The position numbers were made by a program, and so were the translations under genes. Under the pieces are notes generated by a model. That model saw only the letters and a list, made by a program, of their open reading frames with translations, was not told the DNA's origin and did not search any database. From Sipunculus nudus (taxonomy: Eukaryota; Annelida; Sipuncula; Golfingiida; Sipunculidae), in the NCBI GenBank assembly GCA_026874595.1, contig CM049320.1, positions 8,745,464 to 8,809,463 of the forward strand: DNA of 64,000 bases, given 5' to 3'. How positions within the stretch are numbered: the stretch's first letter is position 1; the number at the start of each line of letters is the position of its first letter. Below are positions 42,601 through 54,600 of the stretch, one piece after another.

Positions 42601-45600
42601 TATGGGGCCCCAAAGTACCCCCCAGAGTAGTCAAAAATTTCATACAAAAACTTCAATATCTCAATAACTACATCACTGATGGTCATGATTTTTGGCATAC
42701 ATATTGATCATGAGATGTGTCATCTGTTCCTTCAGACTGGTGGCGCCACCTGTATCGTTCGATTTTTTATGATTTTTTCCTCTATTTTTGAGACCTTTAA
42801 GGATGCTGTCATCTGTTAGCCTGACACAAATCGTAACGACTGGACCTAGAATCTTCATTCTCGACACACTAGAAGACCTATGAAAAGTCTCCATGGAACC
42901 AGAAATAAGGTCTCTGTTACCCATATCCTTCGAGCTATGGGGCCCCAAAGTACCCCCCCAGAGTAGTAAAAAATTTCATACAAAAACTTCAATATCTCAA
43001 TAACTACATCACTGATGGTCATGATTTTTGGCATACATATTGATTATGAGATGTTCCATCAGTTCCTGCAGACTGGTGGCGCCACCTATATTGTTTGATT
43101 TTTTAAAGATTTCTTCCTCTATTTTTGAGACCTTTAAGGATGCTGTCATCTGTTAGCATGGCACAAATCGTAACGTCTGGACCTAGAATCTTCATTCTCA
43201 ATACACTGAGAGACCTATGAAAAGTTTCCATGGAAACCAGAAATTAGGTCTCTGTTACCCATATCCTTCGAGCTATGGGACCCCAAAGTACCCCCCAGAG
43301 TAGTCAAAAATTTCATACAAAAACTTCAATATCTCAATAACTACTTCACTGATGGTCATGATTTGTGGCATAACTATTGATCAAGAGGTGTTCCATCAGT
43401 TCCTGCAGACTGGTGGCACAACCTGTATTTGTTCGGGTTTTTTTTTACGAATGTTTTATCTATTTTTAAGACCTTTAAAGATATGAACATCTGTTAACAG
43501 GGCACAAATCATAAAAACTGGACCTAGAATCTTCATTCTTGACACACAGGGAGACCCATGAAAATTCTCCATGGAAACCTGAAATTAGGTCTCTGTTAAC
43601 CATATTCTTTAGGCTGTATGGCTCCAAAATACCCCCCAGAATAATGGAAAATTTTATACAAAAAGTGCAGTATCTCAATTATTACAACACTGATGGTCAT
43701 AATTTTTGGCATACATATTGATCATGAGCTGTTCCTTCAGTTTCTGCAGTGAGCGTGCGCCACCTCTATTTTTTTTCAAATTTTTACAGATTTTTTTTTC
43801 TCTTTTTTCGAGACCTTTGAAGATGTGGCCATCTGTTAACAGGGCACAAATCGTAACGACTACACCTAGAATCTTCTCTCTTGACATGCAGGGAGGCCCA
43901 TAAAAAGTCTCTTTGGAAACCTGAAATTAGGTCTCTGTTACCCATAACCTTTGAGCTATGGGGCTCCGAAGTACCCCCCAGAATAATGGAAAATTTGATA
44001 CAAAAGCTCAAGTATCTAAACAACTATCGCAGTGATCACCATGATTCTTTGCATGGATATTGATCATGGAATGTGTCATCAGTTTCTGCAGTATGGTGGC
44101 GCCACCTGTATTTTTTTTTATTTTTACGAATTTTTTTCTCTATTTTTGAGACCTCATAAGATGCGGTCATCTGTTAACAGGGCACAAATCGTAACAACTG
44201 GACCTAGAATCTTCTCTCTTGACATGCTGAGAGGCCCATGAAAAGTCTCCTTAAAAACTTGAAATTAGGTCTCTGTTACCCATAACCTCTGAGCTATGGG
44301 GCTCCGAAGTACCCCCCAGAATAATGGAAAATTTGATACAAAAGCTCAAGTATCTGAACAATTATTATATTGATCACCATGATTCTTTGCATGGATATTG
44401 ATCATGAAATGTTTCATCAGTTTCTGCATTCTGGTGGCGCCACCTGTATTTTTTCGATTTTTTTAAGTTTTTTTTCTCTATTTTTGAAACCTTTTAAGAT
44501 TTGGTCATCTGTTAACAGGGCACAAATCATATCAACTGGACCCAGAATCTTCTGTCATGACATGCAAGGACAGTCATAAAAAGTCTATATGGAAACCTGA
44601 TACAAGGTCTCTGTTACTGATATCCTTTCAGCTATGAGGCTCGGAAGTTCCTCCCAGAATAATGCAAAAATTGATACAATAACTAATGCATTGATCACCA
44701 TGATTGTCTACATTTGTATTGATAATGGCTTGTTTCATCAGTTTCTGTAGACTGGTGGTGCCACCTGTATTTTGATTTTTTAAGAATTTTTTTCTTGATT
44801 TTTGAGACCTTTAAACATTTGGTCATCTGTTAACAGGCCACAAATTATAATGACTTGACCTAGAATCTTCTTTCTTAACATGCAGGGAGGTCCATGAAAC
44901 ATCTTGGAAACCTGAAATTAGGTCTCTGTTACCCATATCCTTCATGCTCTGGGGCTCCAAAGTACTCCCCAGAGTAAAGATTTGGTCATCTGTTAACAGA
45001 GCACAAATTATAATGACTTGACCTAGAATCTCCTTTCTTGATATGCTGGGAGGCCCCTGAAAAGTCTACTTGTGCACCTGAAATTACATCTCTGTTACCC
45101 ATATCCTTCATCCTATGCGGCTTTGAAATACCCCCCAGAATAAACATTTGGTCATCTGTTAACGGGGCACAAATCATAATAACTGGACCTAGAATTTTAT
45201 TTTTTGACATGCTGGGAGACCCCTGAAAAGTCATCTTGTAAACCCTGAAAATAGGTGTCTGTTACCATATACTTCATGCTACAGAGCTCCATAGTACCCC
45301 AATGAATATTGGATGATTTTATACAAAAGGTCAAGTTTGGAAAAAGTATTTCATTCAAATTTGACATTCAGATGATAAAATTACTTTTGTCGATGTCTTC
45401 CTGGTCAGCTGAGTGTCATGACCCCTGGGTCACTTGTTTTATTCAGGCCACCAGCAAAAAGGCAGAAAAGAAAGAGGAAAGTGAGGAAGATGAGAGTGAA
45501 GAAGAAAAGGTCAGAGGTCACATGTTAAGCTTAAGGTCAGAGGTTAAAGGGATAAGTTAGAAGTCAAATTTTGATAAGAGGGCATATGTTCAATTTTCAA

Positions 45601-48600
45601 TCAGGTACTTACTTTTGGGATACATCAGATGTCATGACTCAAAATAAATTGGTTATAATTCTCAGTTTGATAGACAATAAATGTATTTATATTTTCCCAA
45701 TAATGAACCAAATTACTGTGAATAAGGAAAATTAATAACCTATAAAAATTTCTAATACTTTTTAGCATGAAACAAGAAATTTCAGATTTTTGTTTATATT
45801 AGCAATTTCATGCGGAAAGGAAGCAGAACTTGATTTATCAATCAATATGGTGGCAAGTTAATTCATTCAATTAATAAATTGCATGACTATTTGTTGGATG
45901 GCTTATATTTGTTTATACCATTATACTACAGCCTAAAAAGAAAGAAGAACCAAAAAAAGTAGAAGAGAAAAAGGAGGAGAAAAAGGTAAATTTAAGGCAA
46001 ATGAAATAACAACGCTGCAGAACTCAATATCATTTTAACAGATCCTGTAACATTTGCTTCCACAAAGTCATATCATAAATGATTTTATAACTATTGTATA
46101 ATAGTGTTGATAGTTGTGCAATTCAGCATTCATACTTTTTACCAATGTTACAATATTCATGTAAAATGTTATATATTTTAATTCAGAGTTGCTGCACTGA
46201 TCTTACAACTGTCCCATACACAAGTATCTTATAATAAGTTAATCATCTCCCGACACCTTTTGTTAAATTAACTCTGCATGTTACATGAATCTTTAAAATA
46301 CTGTATACCTAATGGTGTATACTGTAAAATTGTTTTATTTTTATTTATATCAAATATCTGATGCATGATTTAAGATATAGATAATATGTCCAGACAAATT
46401 GTATGAGGTACCTGTACTGCAGGTCTTCAGTGATGCATACCATATTATACACACTGACAATAACAAGAGTATCATTTCCTTTTGTATTTGGTCATGTTGT
46501 CTCTTTTTCCTAGGATGCCGTGCCTACATTAAGGAAGTTCAAGAAGCCATGGGTGAGTTCTGTTTAAAATAACAATTATTAAATGCAATATTTAATTAAT
46601 ACACTCACTTTCATCAAGTGTCCACAAGAAATTCTCAGCTGAATTGATCTATAATTCCATGAAGATCATGAAATTCCATAAAGGTCTTTTAATAAATGTC
46701 AGAGATGTAAACAAAAAAAATCATGAGACATGCATAATCTTCATTTTCAGAAATAAATAAGTTAATTAAGAGAGTTAAATATATTTAACAAACATCATCT
46801 GGTAGCACATTTAACCCATACAATCTATACTTGTATTTTATTCATTAATGAAGCAGCTATGTCATCATGTATTTATTCTGTGCGGCTGACTATTGCTAGA
46901 TCTAGACCAGGGAGAGAGTTGCGGTGCGGCATTTAAGGGAGGGTATGATTATTTTGACCTAAGTGGGAGCTCCTTAAAAGGACCTTGCAAACTCAGGATG
47001 TGGCTATAAATAGAAGTGCTGCCATAATAAGGAGATCTACAGTACCTCTAATGCTCAGAGAGCTGTGCCCTCTGGTTCACTTGAGATCAGTACCAAGAAC
47101 TCCATCATTTGGCTAGATTCTTTTTGAAATGTTGGTTCTAACCATATATCTAAAGTTAAGCCGCACCTGTAGGAATTTAGTAAAGATACAACTGAGTGAG
47201 CTATCACCTTTAATGTCACTTTAAAGACAGTTCAAATTTGTCCAAAATCTGTGATATGATCAGTAAAAGTGTAATTCACAGACATCTTCCCAAATGGCCC
47301 ACATAGACAATACAGATTTACAATCTCTAACCTGTGGTTTCTGTTCTTATTCTGATAAATGGGAAAATCTTACAAACAGGCAGACATGCTTGCGAAAAAC
47401 GTGACCTCCCTTTGTGGAAATTACTATTTATTACATTTGATACCTTGCCTTTATAATTCTTTGTTTTTCCATTACAGGAGGATTCTGATGAGGAGGAGGC
47501 AGATTTGGTAAGACATTTTTAAATTTCCAGGAATATTTCAATATTGATTTAGAATTCTTCTGTGTGTTCCCCCAGTTTTGACTTTCCCACAATGATCTGA
47601 TAATAATGATAACGATGATAATAAGAATAATAATTATAATGATTGTTATATAACAATAATTCAGGTGGTTGTGTTAAGGGGAGGTTTTTTGATGATTAAC
47701 ATTTGTCAGGGACCAAAAAAGTGGTCATCTTAGCAGGTAGGTCATGATAGTGGGGTGGTCATCACGTGAGAATGCACTGTATTTCATGTACATACCTAAT
47801 ATACATAGTTAATGGGAGTGTTTAAAGACATGAAGCTGTGTTAATGTTGACACCTGTGATTGCGCCTGGTCCACTGTTTTTAACACGCGTTTACAGGATT
47901 AAGGGAACGGTTTCAAGGCAATATTTTGGCAGGTACAGATTTATTTGGAAGAGAAGAAGCTATTTTTTGAGTTAAATTAACATGCATTTTAGGTGATTGA
48001 GCCCCTTTAAAGATTGGGCACCAAGTATAAAGTCACTTAGAGTGAATATTATATGTGGTCAGTTTCTTCCATATCTGTAGATATATAATAATATTTGATC
48101 AAAACGATGGCAAAATTTACTTTTGCTAATAAAGGGATCAAGTGACAAGAAGGAAGAAGAGAAGAAGGAGGAGAAGAAGAAGGTGGTGTCTGAGAGCAAG
48201 TCAGACGAGAGTTCTACGGACGAGAGCGAAGACGACGAACCAAAACCTGCCCCAAAGAAAAAGGTGGTGTCCTCCTCAAGTGAAGATGAAAGTGAAGGTG
48301 AAACAGACAAATCAGAGGTATGAATGAAGTCCAACCATTGTACATATCTGAATAGTTAAAGGTCACATTCATATCTTATACAGACTGTATGGTCTCAAGC
48401 TGAATTTTAAAGAAAGTGTAAGTTTAAATTTGTGCCATTAATGTTGCCATTTATGAACATTATGATTATTATAATGTTTACAGCCAAACTGAACTGGCAT
48501 TAAAAATTATGCCATTTATTTTTTGGTGATTCAAAAAGGGGTGTATGTATATGCCAATTTGTAATTACTTTAACTATAAACCCTTACTTTAGGCTAAAAT

Positions 48601-51600
48601 TAAGCATAGGAAAAAGTGTCACTACAGGTCAGTTTTCAGAGATATTTAAAATAAAATTTACTCTTGATCTTCATTTATCCTCATGTAATCCTATTTAAGA
48701 AGTTTGAATTTAGGATTCATTGATAACAAATCATGGGTGCATTAATTATTTTATTTTCAAAGTAAATGTGACAGCTATTTGTAATATTTGCCTTTGGAAC
48801 TTAGACTGGTTTAGACCAGTTTGTCTACTTATTTGTCTCCATGGACATATCAGTTCATTTCATTTTGATGACTCTCAGTGCCGATTTTTTTTAAATGAGA
48901 CCATGCTCCTATCAAAAAGTCCTGTGCTTTAACTGAATGTGACTTTTAAAGATGTTTTTGTAGTCTTTAGCAGTAGATCCTAGTAGTGTATTAGTGCAAG
49001 TAGTATGAAGTGAATTTTGCTGTGTTTCCTTGTGAGCTATTTTACAATTTTCTTTCAGGTACAGATGTATTCAAATTCAATAATTTTTATATCAGTGAAG
49101 GACTAAGAACTAATAAGCAACAAGATAATAACCATTCAATATAAGTTTGAGTGAATTTTTTATTTGTCTTTGAATTGTTAATAAATATTTTATTACATAG
49201 CAGTAGGTGATTTCATTCTCCAGGTTGGTACACTGTTTAGTCATTGGACAAATAAATATATATAAAAAGAAAATTATAAATTTAAGTGTGGACAAGTTAT
49301 GCTTGATTTGCTTATTTATAATGAAGATCCAAAATATAAAGGTAATAGGTTGAGTCAGTTATTCACATTTATCACTGACATCATTAAGATATTTCATCAT
49401 TTATAGGCTTCTTGCATGAAACCTTAAGTGTGGATTAGATTTCTGGGACTGTATGCATTTAATTCCCTTAAAAACTACTTTAGCTCTCTCTTTCCTCTGT
49501 CTTCCTTCCTCCCATCTTTCCCTCCTTATTAATTTCTTCTTTACTTTTTGGAAATATTATTTCATAATGGAATATTCTCTTGTGAGGACTCTTTATTCTG
49601 TGGCTGAAACAGGTACCAACTTTTGGACTGAAATACAATCAAAACACAATACCCTACATGGACTCAAATACTTGTTGCCATGGAGACATTGTTAAGCACT
49701 AAAAGAACATCTGTTTACTGAAGGAAAATATGTGTAAATTTAAATTGTCACCTGATGAAGGAACATGCCTGCATAGAGTGGAAACCCACTCCAAACAAGC
49801 AGGTGTTTTATATGAAGAAGATTTCTAAGATTAGCAAAAGAAACAAAGTGTCAGGACAGGCCTGTATTAAGTAGTGATACGATGTGGGGTTTGGGATGTT
49901 CCCACCTGTATCACATACGGTTGCTGATGCGCGTGGCAGACAATGTTCCAAGACCAGTTTGATGATAGAAGTCACAGGAGAGAGTCTGGGCCAGTCTTTG
50001 CTGAGGCCCTGCAGTGCCCAGCTAGACATGGTCCCTCTCTCTCTGACTCTCTGAATCTCAGCGCGCACTACAGATAGTTTTGTTACAGAGCTTTCATGTG
50101 ACATATGAGACATACATATCCATATTTCTGCATTTCGTCATAAAAGCTAAACCTTATTGGATGACCCAGTGTAGGTCACAATTACATCAGATTTGTGAGT
50201 TGACTTTATAAGTTTTGCCAGAATCTATTGGGTAAAAGTTCTATGGAAAATCCCATGTCTGACCTGACATGCATCCTGTTATAGACTGACCTACAAATCC
50301 AATTTGGAGGACAGTGCTTATATACACATGCGGAGTCTCATAAAATAACATGTTTTAATTGTGTTCTACCATTCCCTCATAAAGACTAAATACATAAGTC
50401 ATTCTGTGACACTATTTCTGTTTACACAGACTTAAAATAGACCTTAATGGTTTGGTGTACTGTTCTCTGATTAAACTGGGAGAGAAGCCTATATGTGTGT
50501 ATGACCAGATGACTGTTTGTTGGTGTCATCAATTATGAGAAGTCATTCATTGTTCAGTCTGACATGCCTGAAACTGAGCTAAAATTTGTGAAATATGAAA
50601 TGTGAAATATTCCTTGAAATGTGTGTTAAGTCACAAATATGCATTTTCCTACTCCATAACATAAGTACAGACTTGAAGGCCTACAATAATGAATAAGTAT
50701 AGACTACATACCTTTAAGATTACATTTACTTTAAAATATTTATGTACACTCAAGTACTGGAGTCCAAATTTTGGTCTCAAGTACTTGGTAAGTATTACAG
50801 GACTTGAATACTCAAATTCTCCTTACAGCCCTACTTTCTTATTCTCTTCAAGATACTTAGAGATTCAGTAAATCACTCCCATATCATACTAAGTTCTCGA
50901 GGATGTTTCTGCTTTGAACCATTGGCATAATATTATATCTGAAGTTATTCAGTTAGATCTAGGACATGTTATTCAATGATACTGGAAGATCTAAAACAAG
51001 TTTCCAATTTAATTAACATTAACACTTCAAATGAACTGTGCTTCTTGCTCTTTGTTCATTAGTTTTAACTGTCTTAATTGTCTGCAGTTTAGTTTTTCAT
51101 GAACAGTTAGTTCAGTTTCATTTATTAATTGTATTCTGGGCTTATTTCCATCAAGTCCTACAAAATCAGTAGCAAAAAATTTCAAATATGATGTATTCTG
51201 GGCTTATTTCCATCAAGTCCTAAAAAATCAGTTGCAAAAAGTTCCATATATAATGTATTCTGGGCTTATTTCCATCAAGTCCTACAAAATCAGTTTAAAA
51301 AAGTTTCATATATGATGTATTCTGGGCTTATTTCCATCAAGTCCTACAAAATGAGTTTGCAGAAAGTTTTATATATGATGTATTCTGGGCTTTTTTCCAT
51401 CAAGTCCTACAAAATCAGTAGCAAAAAATTTCAAATATGATGTATTCTGGGCTTATTTCCATCAAGTCCTAAAAAATCAGTTGCAAAAAGTTCCATATAT
51501 AATGTATTCTGGGCTTATTTCCATCAAGTCCTACAAAATCAGTTTAAAAAAGTTTCATATATGATGTATTCTGGGCTTATTTCCATCAAGTCCTACAAAA

Positions 51601-54600
51601 TGAGTTTGCAGAAAGTTTTATATATGATGTATTCTGGGCTTTTTTCCATCAAGTCCTACAAAATCAGTTGCAGAAAGTTTCATATTTGATGTATTCTGGA
51701 CTTATTTCCATCAAGTCCTACAAAATCAGTTGCAAAAAGTTTCATATATGATGTATTCTGGGCTTATTTCCATCATGTCCTACAAAATCAGTTGCAAAAA
51801 GTTTCATATATAATGTATTCTGGGCTTATTTCCTTGAAGACCTACAAAATCAGTTGCAGAAAGTTTCATATATGATGTATTCTGGGCTTATTTCCATCAG
51901 GTCCTACAAAAATCAGTTGCAAAAATTTTCATATATGATGTATTCTGGGCTGATTTCCAATAAGTCCTACCAAATCAGTTGCAAAGAGTTTCATATGTGA
52001 TGTATTCTGGGCTTATTTCCATCAAGACCTACAAAATCAGTTGCAAAAAGTTTCATATATGATGTATTCTGGGCTTATTTCCATCAAGTCCTACAAAATC
52101 AGTTGCAGAAAGTTTCATATATGATGTATTCTGGGCTTATTTCCATCAAGTCCTACAAAATCAGTTGCTAAAAGTTTCATATATGATGTATTCTGGGCTT
52201 ATTTCCATCAAGTCCTACAAAATCAGTTGCAAAATGTTTCATATATGATGTATTCTGGGCTTATTTCCATCAAGACCTACAAAATCAGTTGCTTAAAAGG
52301 TTTCATATATGATGTATTCTGGGCTTATTTCCATTAGGTCCTAAAAAATCAGTTGCAAAAAGTTTCATATATGATGTATTCTGGGCTGATTTCAAAATAG
52401 TCCTACCAAATTGGTTGCAAAAAGTTTCATTTGTGATGTATTCTGGGCTTATTTCCATCAGGTCCTAAAAAATCAGTTGCAAAAAGTTTCATATATGATG
52501 TATTCAGGGCTGATTTCAAAATAGTCCTACCAAATCAGTTGCAAAAAGTTTCTTTTGTGATGTATTCTGGGCTTATTTCCATCAAGTCCTACAAAATCAG
52601 TTGCAGAAAGTTTCATATGTGATGTATTCTGGGTTTATTTCCATCAAGTCCTACAAAAGTCAGTTGCAAAAAGTTTCATATGTGATGTATTCTAGGTTTA
52701 TTTCCATCAAGTCCTTCAAAATTTGTTGCAACAAGGTTTCATATATGATGAATTCTTGGCTTATTTCCATCAAGACCTTCAAAATCAGTTGCAAAAAGTT
52801 TCATATATGATGTATTTTGGGCTTATTTCCATCAAGTCCTACAAAAATCAGTTGCAAAAAGTTTCATATATGATGTATTCTGGGCTTATTTCCATTAAGT
52901 CCTTCAAAATCAGTTGCAAAAAGGTTTCATATATGAAGTATTCTTGGCTTATTTCCATCAAGTCCTACAAAATCAGTTGCAAAAGGTTTCATAAATGATG
53001 TATTATGGGTTTATTTCCATCAAGACCTACAAAATCAGTTGCTTAAAAGGTTTCATATATGATGATTTCTGGGCTTATTTCCATCAAGACCTACAAAATC
53101 AGTTGCAAAAAGGTTTCATATATGATGTATTCTGGGCTTATTTCCATCAAGACCTACAAAATCAGTTGCAAAAAGTTTCATATATGATGTATTCTGGGCT
53201 TATTTTCATCAGGTCCTTCAAAATCAGTTGCAAAAAGTTTCATATATGATGTATTCTGGGCTTATTTCCATGAAGACCTACAAAATCAGTTGCAGAAAGT
53301 TTCATATATGATGTATTCTGGGCTTATTTCCATCAAGTCCTACAAAATCAGTTGCAAAAAGTTTCATATATGATGTATTCTTGGCTTATTTCCATCAAGT
53401 CCTACAAAATCAGTTGCAAAAAGTTTCATATATGATGTATTCTGGGCTTATTTCCATCAGGTCCTAAAAAATCAGTTGCAAAAAGTTTCATATATGATGT
53501 ATTCTGGGCTGATTTCAAATAAGTCCTACCAAATCAGTTGCAAAAAGTTTCATTTGTGATGTATTCTGGGCTTATTTCCATCAAGTCCTACAAAATCAGT
53601 TGCAGAAAGTTTCATATGTGATGTATTCTGGGTTTATTTCCATTAAGACCTACAAAATCAGTTGCAAAAAGTTTCATATATGATGTATTCTTGGCTTATT
53701 TCCATCAAGTCCTACAAAATGAGTTTGCAAAAAGTTTCATATATAATGTATTCTGGGCTTATTTCCATCAAGTCCTACAAAATCAGTTGCAAAAAGTTTC
53801 ATATATGATGTATTCTGGGCTTATTTCCATCAAGTCCTTCAAAATCAGTTGCAAAAAGGTTTCATATATGAAGTATTCTAGGCTTATTTTCATAAAGTCC
53901 TACCAAATCAGTTGCAGAAAGTTTCATATATGATGTATTCTGGGCTTATTTCCATCAAGTCCTACAAAATCAGTTGCAAAAAGTTTCATATATGATGTAT
54001 TCTTGGCTTATTTCCATCAAGTCCTACAAAATCAGTTGCAGAAAGTTTCATATATGATGTATTCTGGGCTTATTTCCATGAAGACCTACAAAATCAGTTG
54101 CAGAAAGTTTCATATATGATGTATTCTGGGCTTATTTCCATCAAGTCCTACAAAATCAGTTGCAAAAAATTTCATATATGATGTATTCTGGGCTTATTTC
54201 CATCAAGTCCTACAAAATCAGTTGCAAAAAGTTTCATATATGATGTATTCTGGGCTTATTTCCATCAAGTCCTACAAAATCAGTTGCGAAAAGCTTACTA
54301 TATGATGTATTCTGGGCTTATTTCCATCAAGTCCTACAAAATCAGTTGCAAAAAGTTTCATATATGATGTATTCTGGGCTTATTTCCATCAAGTCCTTCA
54401 AAATCAGTTGCAAAAAGGTTTCATATATGAAGTATTCTAGGCTTATTTTCATAAAGTCCTACCAAATCAGTTGCAAAAAGTTTCATATATGATGTATTCT
54501 GGGCTTATTTCCATCAGGTCCTAAAAAATCAGTTGCAAAAAGTTTCATATATGATGTATTCTGGGCTGATTTCAAATAAGTCCTACCAAATCAGTTGCAA

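Larger units (their letters stand above)
37941..47624 (+). repeat. Tandem duplication unit 2 (module 10), split by an insertion
   Basis: The left part is 37941-38035 and the right part is 45437-47624; together they repeat 35666-37940 with only scattered substitutions and small indels. The 7.4 kb between them is the mobile element at 38036-45436. Confidence 0.93.

Noticed and set aside
38185-45234. Many 60-100 codon frames recurring every 338 bp on both strands
   Set aside because: They are copies of the same core unit, broken differently in each, with no continuous frame across units; not a gene family.
45309-45560. 83-codon plus frame spanning element end and exon 34
   Set aside because: It is exon 34 extended into intron and mobile-element sequence; the upstream Met is inside the element and has no supporting signal.
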